Below are positions 40,556-49,617 of a stretch of DNA of 64,000 bases, piece after piece. Each line of letters starts with the position of its first letter. The stretch's first letter is position 1. The position numbers and the translations under genes are program-made. The DNA comes from an uncultured Dorea sp. (GTDB lineage: Bacteria; Bacillota; Clostridia; Lachnospirales; Lachnospiraceae). The stretch covers positions 1-64,000 of the forward strand of contig CAJUAM010000014.1 in the NCBI GenBank assembly GCA_910584615.1. Direction: 5' to 3'. The notes beneath the pieces were generated by a model, which saw only the letters and a list, made by a program, of their open reading frames with translations, ran no database searches and was not told the origin of the DNA.

Positions 40556-41971
40556 TCAACTCTTTTCGTCAGATCTTTTAGCTTCCTTCTCCAGATCCTC
40601 CACTACCTCTTCTACGATCTTATCTGTCTCTTTTTTCCTTCCGGACATATAGCGCCCCTCATCATCCACATAACTTATCGGATCATACATCTTTGAGGAG
40701 GCCGGAAGATTTTTTCTCTCAAGCTTACTGTTCACCAGCAGCTCCGCCATATAGTAAAGCACCGCAAACGTCGGGACACCCATAACCATCCCCACAAACC
40801 CAAATAATCCGCCTCCAAGGAGGATCGCGACAATTACCCAGAATGCAGACAGCCCCGTAGAATCGCCGAGAATCTTAGGTCCAAGTATATTCCCGTCAAA
40901 CTGCTGCAGCACAAGTATGAAAATAATAAAATAAAGCCCCTGCATCGGATTATTCAGCATGATCAATATGGTACTTGGCACTGCTCCTATGTATGGTCCG
41001 AAAAACGGAATCACATTCGTAACACCGACGATCACACTGATCAGCACGACATACGGCATTTTAAGAAGAGTGAGCCCCAAAAAGCAAAGTACGCCGATAA
41101 TTGCTGAGTCAATGATCTTACCGATCACAAATCCGCCGAATATCTCATTGCTCTTTGTCGTAAAATGAAGGATCATATTGGCCTGATGCGGCTTAAACAA
41201 CGCATAGACCCCTTTTTTACACTGGGAAGTAAATGTTTCCTTACTGAACAGGATATAAATGGAAACGATCAGCCCGATCACAAAATCAAATACTGCGCTG
41301 ATAACATTGATCACTCCTACGGTAAGGTTTGACATCAGCTCATTTGTCTTCGTCAGCAGATCCGTCCGAAGCCACGTCTCCAGCATATGTGTCCCTTCCT
41401 CCACAGCCGTTTTTAAAAACGCGCTTGTAGTAGTATCATCTGTCGCCATTTTATTGAGCTGCTCTACGAGATCATTGAGCTGTCCCGGCAGCGTGAAGAT
41501 CATATTCCGAATACTGAAATACAGCTCCGGTATCAATAAATTGCACAGTTCTACGATCAAAAAGATCAACACAAGGACTGCAGCCAGTACACCCAATCCC
41601 CTGGAGAACTTCTCGGCCTGTTCCTGACTTTTCATATTCCGTTCCAGAACAGGCAGCAGATACTTATCCACATTCTTTACGATCGGATTCAGCAGATACG
41701 CAATCACACATCCATAGATAACAGGCTGTAATACACCGATAACCTTGCTCAAAAGCTCGGAAAGGTTTGTCAGTCTCAGCAGCGCAAAGTAAAACAGGAT
41801 ACTTGCCGCCACAACAAGAAATATCGTGATCCCTCTGCCAAACTGCTGCTTAAGCTTTGAAGGCCCCTTAGAACCAAGCTTCGGCCTGGCGCTGTAATAT
41901 GGGTTCTCCGAACCATATTCCTTTTTTTCCTTTTTATCTTTTTCACTGTCTAGTATATCTTTTTCTTCCAT
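40556..41971 (-). CDS. AI-2E family transporter (PerM/TqsA-like)
   Basis: 471 aa. Basic, disordered N-terminus (MEEKDILDSEKDKKEKKEYG), then about 8 spans of the AI-2 exporter superfamily; FVIGKIIDSAIIGVLCFLGL and VIPFFGPYIGAVPSTILIML are the conserved late blocks. The charged C-terminus (RKKETDKIVEEVVEDLEKEA) is coiled. The family includes an AI-2 exporter and Na+/H+ antiporters, so the substrate is open, though luxS is in the same window. ATG 41971 follows AGAGGAACTTGTG; the extension to 42034 has no support. Confidence 0.9.
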   Translation of the reverse strand: MEEKDILDSEKDKKEKKEYGSENPYYSARPKLGSKGPSKLKQQFGRGITIFLVVAASILFYFALLRLTNLSELLSKVIGVLQPVIYGCVIAYLLNPIVKNVDKYLLPVLERNMKSQEQAEKFSRGLGVLAAVLVLIFLIVELCNLLIPELYFSIRNMIFTLPGQLNDLVEQLNKMATDDTTTSAFLKTAVEEGTHMLETWLRTDLLTKTNELMSNLTVGVINVISAVFDFVIGLIVSIYILFSKETFTSQCKKGVYALFKPHQANMILHFTTKSNEIFGGFVIGKIIDSAIIGVLCFLGLTLLKMPYVVLISVIVGVTNVIPFFGPYIGAVPSTILIMLNNPMQGLYFIIFILVLQQFDGNILGPKILGDSTGLSAFWVIVAILLGGGLFGFVGMVMGVPTFAVLYYMAELLVNSKLERKNLPASSKMYDPISYVDDEGRYMSGRKKETDKIVEEVVEDLEKEAKRSDEKS

Positions 41972-42036
41972 CACAAGTTCCTCTTCTCCAACACAATTAA
42001 TAGTAATTATACTCTTGGAACAATCCTTCGTCAACT

Positions 42037-42067
42037 AAAAAGGAACCCCTTTTTCGGCGTTCCTTTT
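42037..42067 (-). terminator. Terminator of the DUF1540 gene
   Basis: 9-bp stem AAAAGGAAC / GTTCCTTTT, 12-base loop; minus strand continues TTTTTAG. Confidence 0.85.
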
Positions 42068-42090
42068 ACGTTTCTTTTTTTAAGAGAACC

Positions 42091-42414
42091 TTATTTACCG
42101 CATCCGCAGGAAAATGTGGCACATTCTGTCTGCTCGCACTGGCAGGCACGGCTTCCCTCTACACTGATCTTTCCGGCATGGCAGCGGCATTCGTTGTTGT
42201 ACTGACAATCTGTTGCCTTACAGTCAATGCTGCTTGTAGGAGACGCATTTCCTGTTACATTGCTGTATGTGTCGCCCTTACGCTCCTCAAAACTGTCACA
42301 GCAGGTTTCTTCTGCTCTCTTCGCCTGATTGCCCCCTACACGGATCCCATCAAGATCACAGTAAAAATCCTTATTATGCAGACATGTCTGTACACTACAT
42401 CTTAATTCCGGCAT
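42091..42414 (-). CDS. Tandem DUF1540 Cys-rich protein
   Basis: 107 aa with two DUF1540 units: LRCSVQTCLHNKDFYCDLDG ... ETCCDSF (about 4-45) and IDCKATDCQYNNECRCHAGK ... CQCEQTECATF (about 63-101), each with about six cysteines in CxxxxC-x(5-6)-C-x-A/D patterns. Probably metal-binding or disulfide-bonded; function unknown. Common in spore-forming Clostridia. RBS AGGAGG upstream and a terminator downstream make it a single-gene unit. Confidence 0.9.
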   Translation of the reverse strand: MPELRCSVQTCLHNKDFYCDLDGIRVGGNQAKRAEETCCDSFEERKGDTYSNVTGNASPTSSIDCKATDCQYNNECRCHAGKISVEGSRACQCEQTECATFSCGCGK

Positions 42415-42484
42415 AAATCTACTACCTCCTTATACTGATATCGAGGTTATTATGCCCTGTATTTTGAAAAATATCCGCAATTTG

Positions 42485-44410
42485 TCAATCCTCTTTTGTA
42501 ACCTCACGGATTGTCCGCAAAGCGATCTCTTCCTTCACAGACTGTATAAACGCCGCAAGATCTTTTTGGCCCTCATCTCCCGCAAAACGGCTCCTTACAG
42601 ATACCGCTCCGTTTTCTTCCTCTTTTGCTCCCACAACAAGCATATACGGGATCTTGTTCATCTGGGCCTCGCGGATCTTATAGCCGATCTTTTCTGCCCT
42701 CGTATCAATCTCTGCACGGATCCCCTCCTCTTCCAGCTTATCAAACACCTGCTTCGCATAATCCATATACTTGTCGGAAATCGGAAGCACTCTCACCTGA
42801 ACCGGAGACAGCCAGGTCGGGAACGCACCTGCAAAGTGTTCGATCAAAATACCGATAAAACGCTCAATTGAGCCAAATGCTACACGGTGGATCATGATCG
42901 GCCGGTGTTTTTCTCCATCTGCACCTGTGTATTCAAGATCAAACCGCTGCGGCATCTGCATATCAAGCTGGATCGTTCCGCACTGCCATGTCCTTCCGAT
43001 GGAATCTTCCAGATGGAAGTCTATCTTCGGACCATAAAACGCGCCGTCACCTTCATTTACTACATATGGAAGGCCAAGGTCATCAAGGGCGCCTCTAAGC
43101 CCTTCTGTAGCCATCTCCCAGTCCTCATCACTTCCCATGCTGTCTTCCGGACGGGTAGAAAGCTCTACATGATATTTAAATCCGAACAGACTGTAGACTT
43201 CATCAATCAGTTGTGCCACACCTTTGATCTCATCCCGGATCTGCTCCGGCATCATAAAGATATGGGCATCATCTTGTGAAAAGCAGCGCACACGCATAAG
43301 TCCGTGAAGCTGGCCTGATTTTTCATGGCGGTGTACGATCCCGATCTCTCCTGCACGAAGCGGAAGATCTTTATAAGAACGGGGTTCTGATTTGTATACC
43401 AGCATTCCGCCCGGACAGTTCATCGGTTTTACTGCAAAATCTTCCTCATCAATAACTGTTGTATACATATTATCTTTATAGTGATCCCAATGTCCGGAAT
43501 TCTCCCATAGATGACGGCTTAAAATGATCGGAGTTGATATCTCTACATAACCTTTTTTCCTGTGAAGATCTCTCCAATAGTCAAGCAGCGTGTTCTTAAG
43601 CACCATTCCCTTAGGAAGAAAGAACGGAAATCCCGGCCCTTCCTCACACATCATGAACAGCCCAAGCTCTTTCCCAAGTTTTCTGTGGTCACGCTTTTTT
43701 GCCTCTTCCATCATATGCAGATATTCATCAAGCTGTGCCTTCTTCGGGTAAGCCACACCGTAGATCCTTGTAAGCATCTTGTTCTTTTCATTTCCTCTCC
43801 AATACGCTCCCGCAAGACTTGTCAGCTTAAAAGCTTTCACAGCCTTTGTAGACATCAGATGCGGACCTGCGCACAGGTCTGTAAACTCACCCTGGCTGTA
43901 AAAGCTGATCTCCTCTCCTTCCGGAAGGTCACGGATCAGTTCCGCTTTATATGGCTCGTCCTTTTCCTCAAAATACGCGATCGCTTCTTCCCTTGATTTC
44001 GTGAAACGATTCAGGACCAGATTCTCTTTTACGATCTTTTTCATCTCCGCCTCGATTTTTTCCAGATCCTCCGCGGCAAACGGCGTCTCGCGGTCCAGAT
44101 CATAGTAGAATCCATTGGCGATTGACGGCCCGATGGCAAGCTTCGTCTCCGGATACAGACGCTTGACAGCCTGTGCCATGATATGGGATGCTGTGTGATT
44201 GAACGCGCCTTTTCCGTCTTCCGAATCAAATGTAAGGATTTCTAAGTCACAGTCTTTAGAAACCTCTGTCCTAAGATCTACGATCTCTCCGTCCACTTTC
44301 GCTGAAGTTGCCGCTCTTGCAAGTCCCTCGCTGATATCCTTTGCGATATCAAGAACCGATACAGCACTTTCATATTCTTTTACTGTCTGGTCTTTCAATG
44401 TAATCTTCAT
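42485..44410 (-). CDS. thrS: Threonine--tRNA ligase
   Basis: 641 aa, full length. N-terminal TGS domain (1-60), editing/SAD domain with HTASHIMAQAVKRL and a late DLCAGPHL zinc-type motif, class II catalytic core with MNCPGGMLVYKSEPRSYKDL and RCFSQDDAHIFM, and the anticodon-binding C-domain PVQVRVLPISDKY. Charges tRNA-Thr and edits Ser-tRNA-Thr. It lies downstream of a hotdog thioesterase gene; the Thr-specific T-box at 44963-45209 precedes that gene, so both should respond to uncharged tRNA-Thr. Confidence 0.97.
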   Translation of the reverse strand: MKITLKDQTVKEYESAVSVLDIAKDISEGLARAATSAKVDGEIVDLRTEVSKDCDLEILTFDSEDGKGAFNHTASHIMAQAVKRLYPETKLAIGPSIANGFYYDLDRETPFAAEDLEKIEAEMKKIVKENLVLNRFTKSREEAIAYFEEKDEPYKAELIRDLPEGEEISFYSQGEFTDLCAGPHLMSTKAVKAFKLTSLAGAYWRGNEKNKMLTRIYGVAYPKKAQLDEYLHMMEEAKKRDHRKLGKELGLFMMCEEGPGFPFFLPKGMVLKNTLLDYWRDLHRKKGYVEISTPIILSRHLWENSGHWDHYKDNMYTTVIDEEDFAVKPMNCPGGMLVYKSEPRSYKDLPLRAGEIGIVHRHEKSGQLHGLMRVRCFSQDDAHIFMMPEQIRDEIKGVAQLIDEVYSLFGFKYHVELSTRPEDSMGSDEDWEMATEGLRGALDDLGLPYVVNEGDGAFYGPKIDFHLEDSIGRTWQCGTIQLDMQMPQRFDLEYTGADGEKHRPIMIHRVAFGSIERFIGILIEHFAGAFPTWLSPVQVRVLPISDKYMDYAKQVFDKLEEEGIRAEIDTRAEKIGYKIREAQMNKIPYMLVVGAKEEENGAVSVRSRFAGDEGQKDLAAFIQSVKEEIALRTIREVTKED

Positions 44411-44463
44411 AGTTTGTCTTCCTTTCTTTTATCATTCTCATTTTTTGATTTTTTATTTTATGA

Positions 44464-44889
44464 TCACTTATTTTTCATCCGGTGTTCTTCCAGAGCCTTC
44501 ATAAACAGCGTATGGATCTCCGGACAGGACTGCTTGAGCGCAAGCGGTCTTCCGGTCCGTTCTAAGAAACAGTGTCTGGATACACCCTTACAGTGTACCT
44601 TCCCTGTCCTGTCACTTATGATCTCGTAACCTACCGTAAGTTTAATACCGTTATACTCTTTCACCCAGACTTTGATCTGCACAGAATCGCCGAAATGCAG
44701 CATCCTAAGATAGCTTGCCTCCACAGAGAGCACCGGGCTTATGATCCCTCTCTCCTCCATCCTGTCATAACCTAATCCCATCTGCTCCATATAATCAATA
44801 CGTGCTTCCTCAAACCAACGGATATAATTGGAATGATGGACGATTCCCATCTGATCTGTCTCATAATAAAATACTTTACGTTTGTACAT
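44464..44889 (-). CDS. Acyl-CoA thioesterase, 4HBT/YbgC-like hotdog family
   Basis: 141 aa. Hotdog fold with the catalytic-Asp motif YETDQMGIVHHSNYIRWFEE (about 8-27), as in 4-hydroxybenzoyl-CoA and YbgC thioesterases, hydrolysing short or aromatic acyl-CoA. ATG 44889 (MYKRKVFYYETDQ) is 8 bases after GGAGG; ATG 44895 is too close and 44916 lies before the RBS. It sits between the Thr T-box and thrS (53 bp apart), so it should be induced by threonine starvation, an unusual link for this enzyme class. Confidence 0.88.
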   Translation of the reverse strand: MYKRKVFYYETDQMGIVHHSNYIRWFEEARIDYMEQMGLGYDRMEERGIISPVLSVEASYLRMLHFGDSVQIKVWVKEYNGIKLTVGYEIISDRTGKVHCKGVSRHCFLERTGRPLALKQSCPEIHTLFMKALEEHRMKNK

Positions 44890-44962
44890 CTTCATCACCT
44901 CCAATGCTTTATCCATCCAAATCCTTCATTTCCAAATGTATGACTCTTTATCTTATCCCTCA

Positions 44963-45209
44963 AAAAAAAGAAACCCTTACAGCACAACTAGCTGTAAGGG
45001 ACGAGGTATCTGATCTCGCGGTTCCACCCTGCTTGAACTGGCATACTGCCAGAACCACTCATTCTGACTGTAACGGAGTCACCGGGCTGTTTTTCAGCCG
45101 CTCAGAGGTGGTCTTCAGAAGGTTCCAAAATAAGAGGCTCACAGCCTGACGGCCTCTCTCTCTGCGATTTCTTTCCCTGCTTACTCTTCTCTTCAACGCT
45201 TTTTCATAC
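44963..45209 (-). promoter_or_regulatory. T-box leader, threonine type
   Basis: Minus-strand 5' UTR. The T-box sequence GGGTGGAACCGCGAGA (rc 45015-45030) is followed by a 10-bp terminator stem CCCTTACAGC / GCTGTAAGGG (44974-45000) and a T-run. Stem I is visible as GAGAGAGGCC ... GGCTGTGAGCCTCTT. The likely specifier is ACC (rc 45110-45112) in GAAG-ACC-A, coding threonine; the adjacent ACC at 45107-45109 also codes Thr. Controls the thioesterase and thrS. Confidence 0.92.
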
Positions 45210-45215
45210 TTTATC

Positions 45216-45243
45216 ATTATAACACCGAATCTCATTTTGTCAA
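45216..45243 (-). promoter_or_regulatory. Promoter of the Thr T-box transcript
   Basis: TTGACA (rc 45238-45243), 16-base spacer, TATAAT (rc 45216-45221); both hexamers are perfect. Confidence 0.88.
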
Positions 45244-45297
45244 CAGAGAGATTCCTGCCGTGTCATGGTTGTATCTTTACGGTATATCTTTACCGTA

Positions 45298-45804
45298 TTA
45301 CTTTCCGCAGCATTTTTTATATTTCTTGCCGGATCCGCACGGACATGGATCGTTGCGCCCGATCTTCTTCTCCTTGCGGATGGTTGTAGACTCCTTCTGC
45401 TCCTTAAAAAGCCTCTTAAGCTCCTCCTCAGAATAGATCTCCTTCCACTGAGGAAGCTCATATAACCAGTCAGCTTTTGCCGCAACCATATTCTTATAAA
45501 GCTTCTCTTTATCAAACGCAAGACTCACCCTTGTATCTTCATCCATCGTCTCGATAGGGTTCTCTTCCTTCAGACTTTCATTGATACCGTCCAAAAATCC
45601 CACCATCGTCATTACTTCCTGTCCGTATTTTTCGGCAAGCTCTTTTACGGTTCCTGTCACCTCTTCTTCAGGATTCTCAAGAAGCTGCTCATAGATCTCT
45701 TTTTCAATCTGGAAATAGCTTCCCCAGAATCTCTTAAGCTGTCCCCTGTCAGCACTCTCATCATACGCGATATCTCTCCACTGTTCTAATAATGTACGGC
45801 TCAT
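45298..45804 (-). CDS. SEC-C metal-binding domain protein
   Basis: 168 aa. Mostly helical N-terminal part of no known function (TLLEQWRDIAYDESADRGQL) and a C-terminal SEC-C zinc motif GRNDPCPCGSGKKYKKCCGK, as at the end of SecA, where it contacts SecB and ribosomes. Probably a small protein-quality or secretion-related factor. Its 3' end lies about 55 bp before the promoter of the Thr T-box unit on the same strand. Confidence 0.88.
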   Translation of the reverse strand: MSRTLLEQWRDIAYDESADRGQLKRFWGSYFQIEKEIYEQLLENPEEEVTGTVKELAEKYGQEVMTMVGFLDGINESLKEENPIETMDEDTRVSLAFDKEKLYKNMVAAKADWLYELPQWKEIYSEEELKRLFKEQKESTTIRKEKKIGRNDPCPCGSGKKYKKCCGK

Positions 45805-45916
45805 CTTCCTATACTCCTTTGTATTATATTTGATATTTGCTTTTTCATTATTTTTCGCTTATAATGTACCTCACTAAGTATACTAAAATCTCACCTATAT
45901 GTAAAGGATGATTCTT

Positions 45917-46129
45917 ATGAAAAAAATGAAACAGATTCTTGCGCTTACAGGCGCCCTTCTTCTCTTTGCCATGTACGCTGCCACCCTTGTATTTGCGCTT
46001 ATCGGCTCTGAGCACGCGCTGACGCTTCTTAAGGCCGACATTGCCTGTACCATCATCGTTCCGGTCTTTCTCTACGCATATACCCTTGTCTACCGCATTC
46101 TTAAAAAGGATGACCCGGATTCCGAATGA
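45917..46129 (+). CDS. Small two-span membrane protein, 70 aa
   Basis: ATG 45917 (MKKMKQILALTGALLLFAMY) is about 9 bases after AAAGG; the ATG at 45908 touches the RBS. Two hydrophobic helices (about 7-27 and 38-58) and a charged C-terminus KKDDPDSE. Unrecognised. It is convergent with the 51-aa gene; a shared hairpin at 46139-46169 separates them. Widespread as an unnamed protein in Lachnospiraceae as far as I recall; function unknown. Confidence 0.7.
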   Translation: MKKMKQILALTGALLLFAMYAATLVFALIGSEHALTLLKADIACTIIVPVFLYAYTLVYRILKKDDPDSE

Positions 46130-46138
46130 TTTCTTAAA

Positions 46139-46169
46139 AAAGAGCGGGCCTTCAAAAGACCTGCTCTTT
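46139..46169. terminator. Hairpin terminator between two convergent small genes
   Basis: 10-bp stem AAAGAGCGGG / CCTGCTCTTT with an 11-base loop. The T-run follows on the minus strand (TTTTTTAAG); plus-strand function is weaker. Confidence 0.8.
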
Positions 46170-46173
46170 GATA

Positions 46174-46329
46174 TCACATATTTAATTCCGCAAAAATCCA
46201 CTTCCTGTTTTCCGGTAATATAAGCCCTTGCCTTCCCGAAGCGCTTTCCTCTCTGACGTTCTTTCTTCTGACAAGGTATTCCTCTATTGATATATTCTCC
46301 CGGCCATTGTTTTCTTTCTTTTGCCACAT
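46174..46329 (-). CDS. Small charged protein, 51 aa, with RBS and terminator
   Basis: ATG (rc 46327-46329) is 8 bases after GGAGG; the frame reads MWQKKENNGRENISIEEYLV, then RRKNVREESASGRQGLILPE and ends FAELNM at TGA 46174. A terminator with T-run follows five bases later. A longer overlapping frame (to 46336, different frame) begins only one base from the RBS and is rejected. The product is hydrophilic and basic, no family recognised. The upstream region has nested inverted repeats at 46364-46413 that may be regulatory. Confidence 0.65.
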   Translation of the reverse strand: MWQKKENNGRENISIEEYLVRRKNVREESASGRQGLILPENRKWIFAELNM

Positions 46330-46363
46330 AAATCATACCTCCGTTCTTTATACTCCGCTTTTA

Positions 46364-46413
46364 TCAGTATATGAGTCTTCTTAAGGATCTATGACTCATT
46401 TTTGATATACTGT
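46364..46413. promoter_or_regulatory. Nested inverted repeats upstream of the 51-aa gene
   Basis: ATGAGTC (46371-46377) pairs with GACTCAT (46393-46399), and the flanking CAGTATAT pairs with ATATACTG after a TTTTTG bulge. Could be an operator or a structured leader; not assignable. Confidence 0.4.
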
Positions 46414-46486
46414 CAGTATAAATCACAAATGTGGCGGTAATGTGTCGCAATTCTGAAATCCAACTAAAGAAATTCTTAACTAATGC

Positions 46487-47767
46487 TTATCTGTTCCTAT
46501 AAATAATATGTTCTCTGCCCGGTCCGTTAGAAACCATCGTGATAGGATATCCGATCTGCTCCTCTACAAACTCGATATACCTGCGGCAGTTTTCCGGGAG
46601 CTCATCATATTCTTTGATTTCGCTGATATCACACTTCCAGCCCGGAAGATTCTCAAGCACCGGCTTTGCCTTCTCAAGCAGATGTGTAGGCGGAAAATCT
46701 GTCGTCACTTTCCCGTCGATCTCATACCCGACACACACAGGGATCTCATCAAGATATCCCAGTACATCCAGCACTGTAAATGCCACATCCGTTGTACCCT
46801 GCATTCTGCATCCATACTTTGAAGCCACACAGTCAAACCATCCCATACGCCTTGGACGTCCTGTCGTCGCGCCAAACTCGCCGCCGTCGCCGCCGCGCCG
46901 TCTAAGTTCATCTGCCTCATCACCGAAAATCTCGCTGACAAACGCGCCTGCCCCTACTGCGCTTGAGTATGCTTTACATACTGTAATGATCTTCTGTATC
47001 TCATAAGGCGGTATTCCTGCCCCGATCGCGCCGTAAGCTGCCAGTGTAGAAGACGATGTTACCATTGGATAGATTCCATGGTCAGGATCCTTAAGTGAAC
47101 CTAACTGCCCCTCTAACAGGATTTTCTTTCCATCCTTGATAGCATTGTAGAGGAACAAGGCCGTGTCACATACAAAAGGCTCAACCATCTTCTTATATTC
47201 CTGAAGTTCACTGTACAGATCATCCGGATCGATCAACGGCTTATGGTAAAGATGCTCTAAAAGGACATTCTTTTGCTGCGCTATACGCACTACCTTTTCC
47301 CTCAGCAGTTCATCATCAAACAGCTCGCTGACCTGAAATCCGACTTTTGCGTATTTATCAGAATAAAATGGAGCGATTCCCGACTTTGTGGAGCCAAAAG
47401 ACTTTCCTCCCAGTCTCTCCTCCTCATACGCATCAAAATTCTTGTGGTAAGACATTACCATCTGCGCACGGTCAGATACAAGAATCTTAGGCTTTGGCAC
47501 ACCTCTGTCCACAATCGACTGCACTTCCTTAAACAGTACCGGAATATCAAGCGCGACGCCATTCCCGATAATGCTGGTTGTATGATCGTAGAATACTCCT
47601 GACGGCAGAGTGTGCAGCGCGAATTTGCCATAATTATTAATGATCGTATGCCCCGCATTAGCGCCGCCCTGAAAGCGCACGATTATATCAGCCTCTCTCG
47701 CAAGCATATCTGTAATCTTGCCCTTGCCCTCATCGCCCCAGTTCGCACCTACTACTGCTTTTACCAT
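46487..47767 (-). CDS. purA: Adenylosuccinate synthetase
   Basis: 426 aa. Joins IMP and aspartate with GTP, the first step from IMP to AMP. P-loop GANWGDEGKGKITDM near the N-terminus (about 6-20), FQGGANAGHTI with the catalytic-His region, and GRPRRMGWFDCV. ATG 47767 lies after AGGAGGAATTCAT; the in-frame extension to 47806 lacks an RBS. The last residues (PGREHIIYRNR) match a normal end. Monocistronic. Confidence 0.97.
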   Translation of the reverse strand: MVKAVVGANWGDEGKGKITDMLAREADIIVRFQGGANAGHTIINNYGKFALHTLPSGVFYDHTTSIIGNGVALDIPVLFKEVQSIVDRGVPKPKILVSDRAQMVMSYHKNFDAYEEERLGGKSFGSTKSGIAPFYSDKYAKVGFQVSELFDDELLREKVVRIAQQKNVLLEHLYHKPLIDPDDLYSELQEYKKMVEPFVCDTALFLYNAIKDGKKILLEGQLGSLKDPDHGIYPMVTSSSTLAAYGAIGAGIPPYEIQKIITVCKAYSSAVGAGAFVSEIFGDEADELRRRGGDGGEFGATTGRPRRMGWFDCVASKYGCRMQGTTDVAFTVLDVLGYLDEIPVCVGYEIDGKVTTDFPPTHLLEKAKPVLENLPGWKCDISEIKEYDELPENCRRYIEFVEEQIGYPITMVSNGPGREHIIYRNR

Positions 47768-47903
47768 ATGAATTCCTCCTGTGTTGTCAACCTTATTGAC
47801 CCTCAATCTAGCAGTTTCTTATGAAACCGCCGTATGCATTATACTATATTTTCCTATATCTGTAAACTGTTTGTTACTGCCCGCTTCGCTCAAAACAGCC
47901 ATT

Positions 47904-49466
47904 TTACATTAATGGCGCTACAAGGCGCAATACCTGTCCTGCCACCTTCGTAAGCATGGTCCGGTTCTTTACCTCGATAAGCGTTACTTTATGGCAGCTT
48001 AGGAGCGTCTTCTTAAAATCATTCTCAATCCGGTCAATCTCCGAATTATTGTAGATGAACGCGCCGCATTCAAAATGCAGGTAGATACTGCGGTAATCCA
48101 GATTGATGGTGCCGACTGTCGCTGTATCGTCATCAGATACAAATACTTTCGCGTGTACAAAGCCCGGCGTATACTCATAGATCTGTACACCGCTTTCAAT
48201 CAGCTCCTGATAATATGTTTGAGCGACTACGAACGCATACCATTTGTCCGGGATATGAGGCATGATGATGATAACCTCAATCCCGCTCTTTGCGACCCTC
48301 GTAAGCGTCGTGATCATCTCATTGTCAAGGATCAGGTACGGTGTCATGATATGTACATATTTTTTCGCATGGTTCAGAATGTGGAAATAAACCTCTTCCC
48401 CCACATTTTCATTGTCAAAAGGACTGTCCGCGTAAGGTATCACATATCCGTACTCACGCTTAAGCTCCCTGCGCTTCGGTGTTAAATACCGGCTATAGTT
48501 CTCCTGCCGCTTCTCCGTCACATTCCACATCTCAAGAAACATCATAGTAAAACTCTGCACCGCATCACCCTTCAGCATGACCGCCGTGTCTTTCCAGTGT
48601 CCGAAACGGACAATCTTGTTGATATATTCATCCGCAAGGTTCACTCCCCCGGTAAAAGCGGTCTTTCCATCGATCACACAGATCTTGCGGTGATCTCTGT
48701 TATTCTGTGTGGTAGACAAAAAAGGTTTTACCGCATTCGCCATCTTACACTTGATACCAAATTTTTTGAGCTGTTCCGGATAGCCGTAAGGCAGGAGGCT
48801 GATGGCGCACATACCGTCATACATGAACCGTACCTCCACACCCTCCTCTGCCTTTTGCTTCAATATCTCAAGAAGTGTGTCCCACATGTACCCTTTATCT
48901 ACAATAAAATATTCCATAAAGATATATTTTTTTGCCTTTCTTAACTCATGGACCATGTACTTGAATTTGTGTTCCCCTAGTGGAAAATACTTCACCGATG
49001 TATTGCGGTACGTCGGAAACCCAAGCTGATGCGACAGATAATAAGAAAGATGCGCGTTCGCTGATTTACTGGCCCAGATAGCGTCCACCACATCCTGATC
49101 CTGCTGCATAAAGGGCGCAGTCTCAAGCTTCAGCGCTGTAAGGCGCTGCTGCATATAAGACGTTCCCACCTGCATCTCCACATAGAGATAGAACATAGTT
49201 CCCACGATCGGAAAAGCAAGGACACATAAAATCCAAGTGATCTTGAATGCCGGATTCCCTTTCTGGTTAATAATATAAATGATAACTACCACCCTAAGGA
49301 CTGTGAACACTCCATATATGTAGAACGAATATTCCCGCAGGTGAAAAGTAGTCGCGATAAATACACAGAACTGTATTAGTACCAGTGTAAGAAATATCCC
49401 TGTACGGCTGAATATGATACGGAACAATCCCCGCTTGGCAGTTCCCGGCGCTTTTTTTCTACTCAT
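47904..49466 (-). CDS. cls: Cardiolipin synthase
   Basis: 520 aa, phospholipase D superfamily. Two N-terminal spans (about 17-60), then two HKD motifs: HRKICVIDGKTAFTGGVNLA and HAKVFVSDDDTATVGTINLD. Condenses two phosphatidylglycerols to cardiolipin in the membrane. Length and topology match ClsA-type enzymes of Bacillota. ATG after AGGAGG. Monocistronic. Confidence 0.94.
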   Translation of the reverse strand: MSRKKAPGTAKRGLFRIIFSRTGIFLTLVLIQFCVFIATTFHLREYSFYIYGVFTVLRVVVIIYIINQKGNPAFKITWILCVLAFPIVGTMFYLYVEMQVGTSYMQQRLTALKLETAPFMQQDQDVVDAIWASKSANAHLSYYLSHQLGFPTYRNTSVKYFPLGEHKFKYMVHELRKAKKYIFMEYFIVDKGYMWDTLLEILKQKAEEGVEVRFMYDGMCAISLLPYGYPEQLKKFGIKCKMANAVKPFLSTTQNNRDHRKICVIDGKTAFTGGVNLADEYINKIVRFGHWKDTAVMLKGDAVQSFTMMFLEMWNVTEKRQENYSRYLTPKRRELKREYGYVIPYADSPFDNENVGEEVYFHILNHAKKYVHIMTPYLILDNEMITTLTRVAKSGIEVIIIMPHIPDKWYAFVVAQTYYQELIESGVQIYEYTPGFVHAKVFVSDDDTATVGTINLDYRSIYLHFECGAFIYNNSEIDRIENDFKKTLLSCHKVTLIEVKNRTMLTKVAGQVLRLVAPLM

Positions 49467-49617
49467 CTAATTCCTCCTTTAAAAAGCCAGAACAAATGAA
49501 ACAGCAACATTAGTTTAACATAAATTTTTAAAAATATCACCTTCCCCTTTATTTTTTCAAAAAAAAGTATTACAATAACAATATTAAGCTGAAGATGAGC
49601 GAAAGGAGATTTCAAAT

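Noticed and set aside
45848..46336. 162-codon minus-strand frame starting at 46336
   Set aside because: Its ATG touches the RBS and it runs across the opposite membrane-protein gene and the terminator; the 51-codon frame from 46329 fits RBS and terminator.
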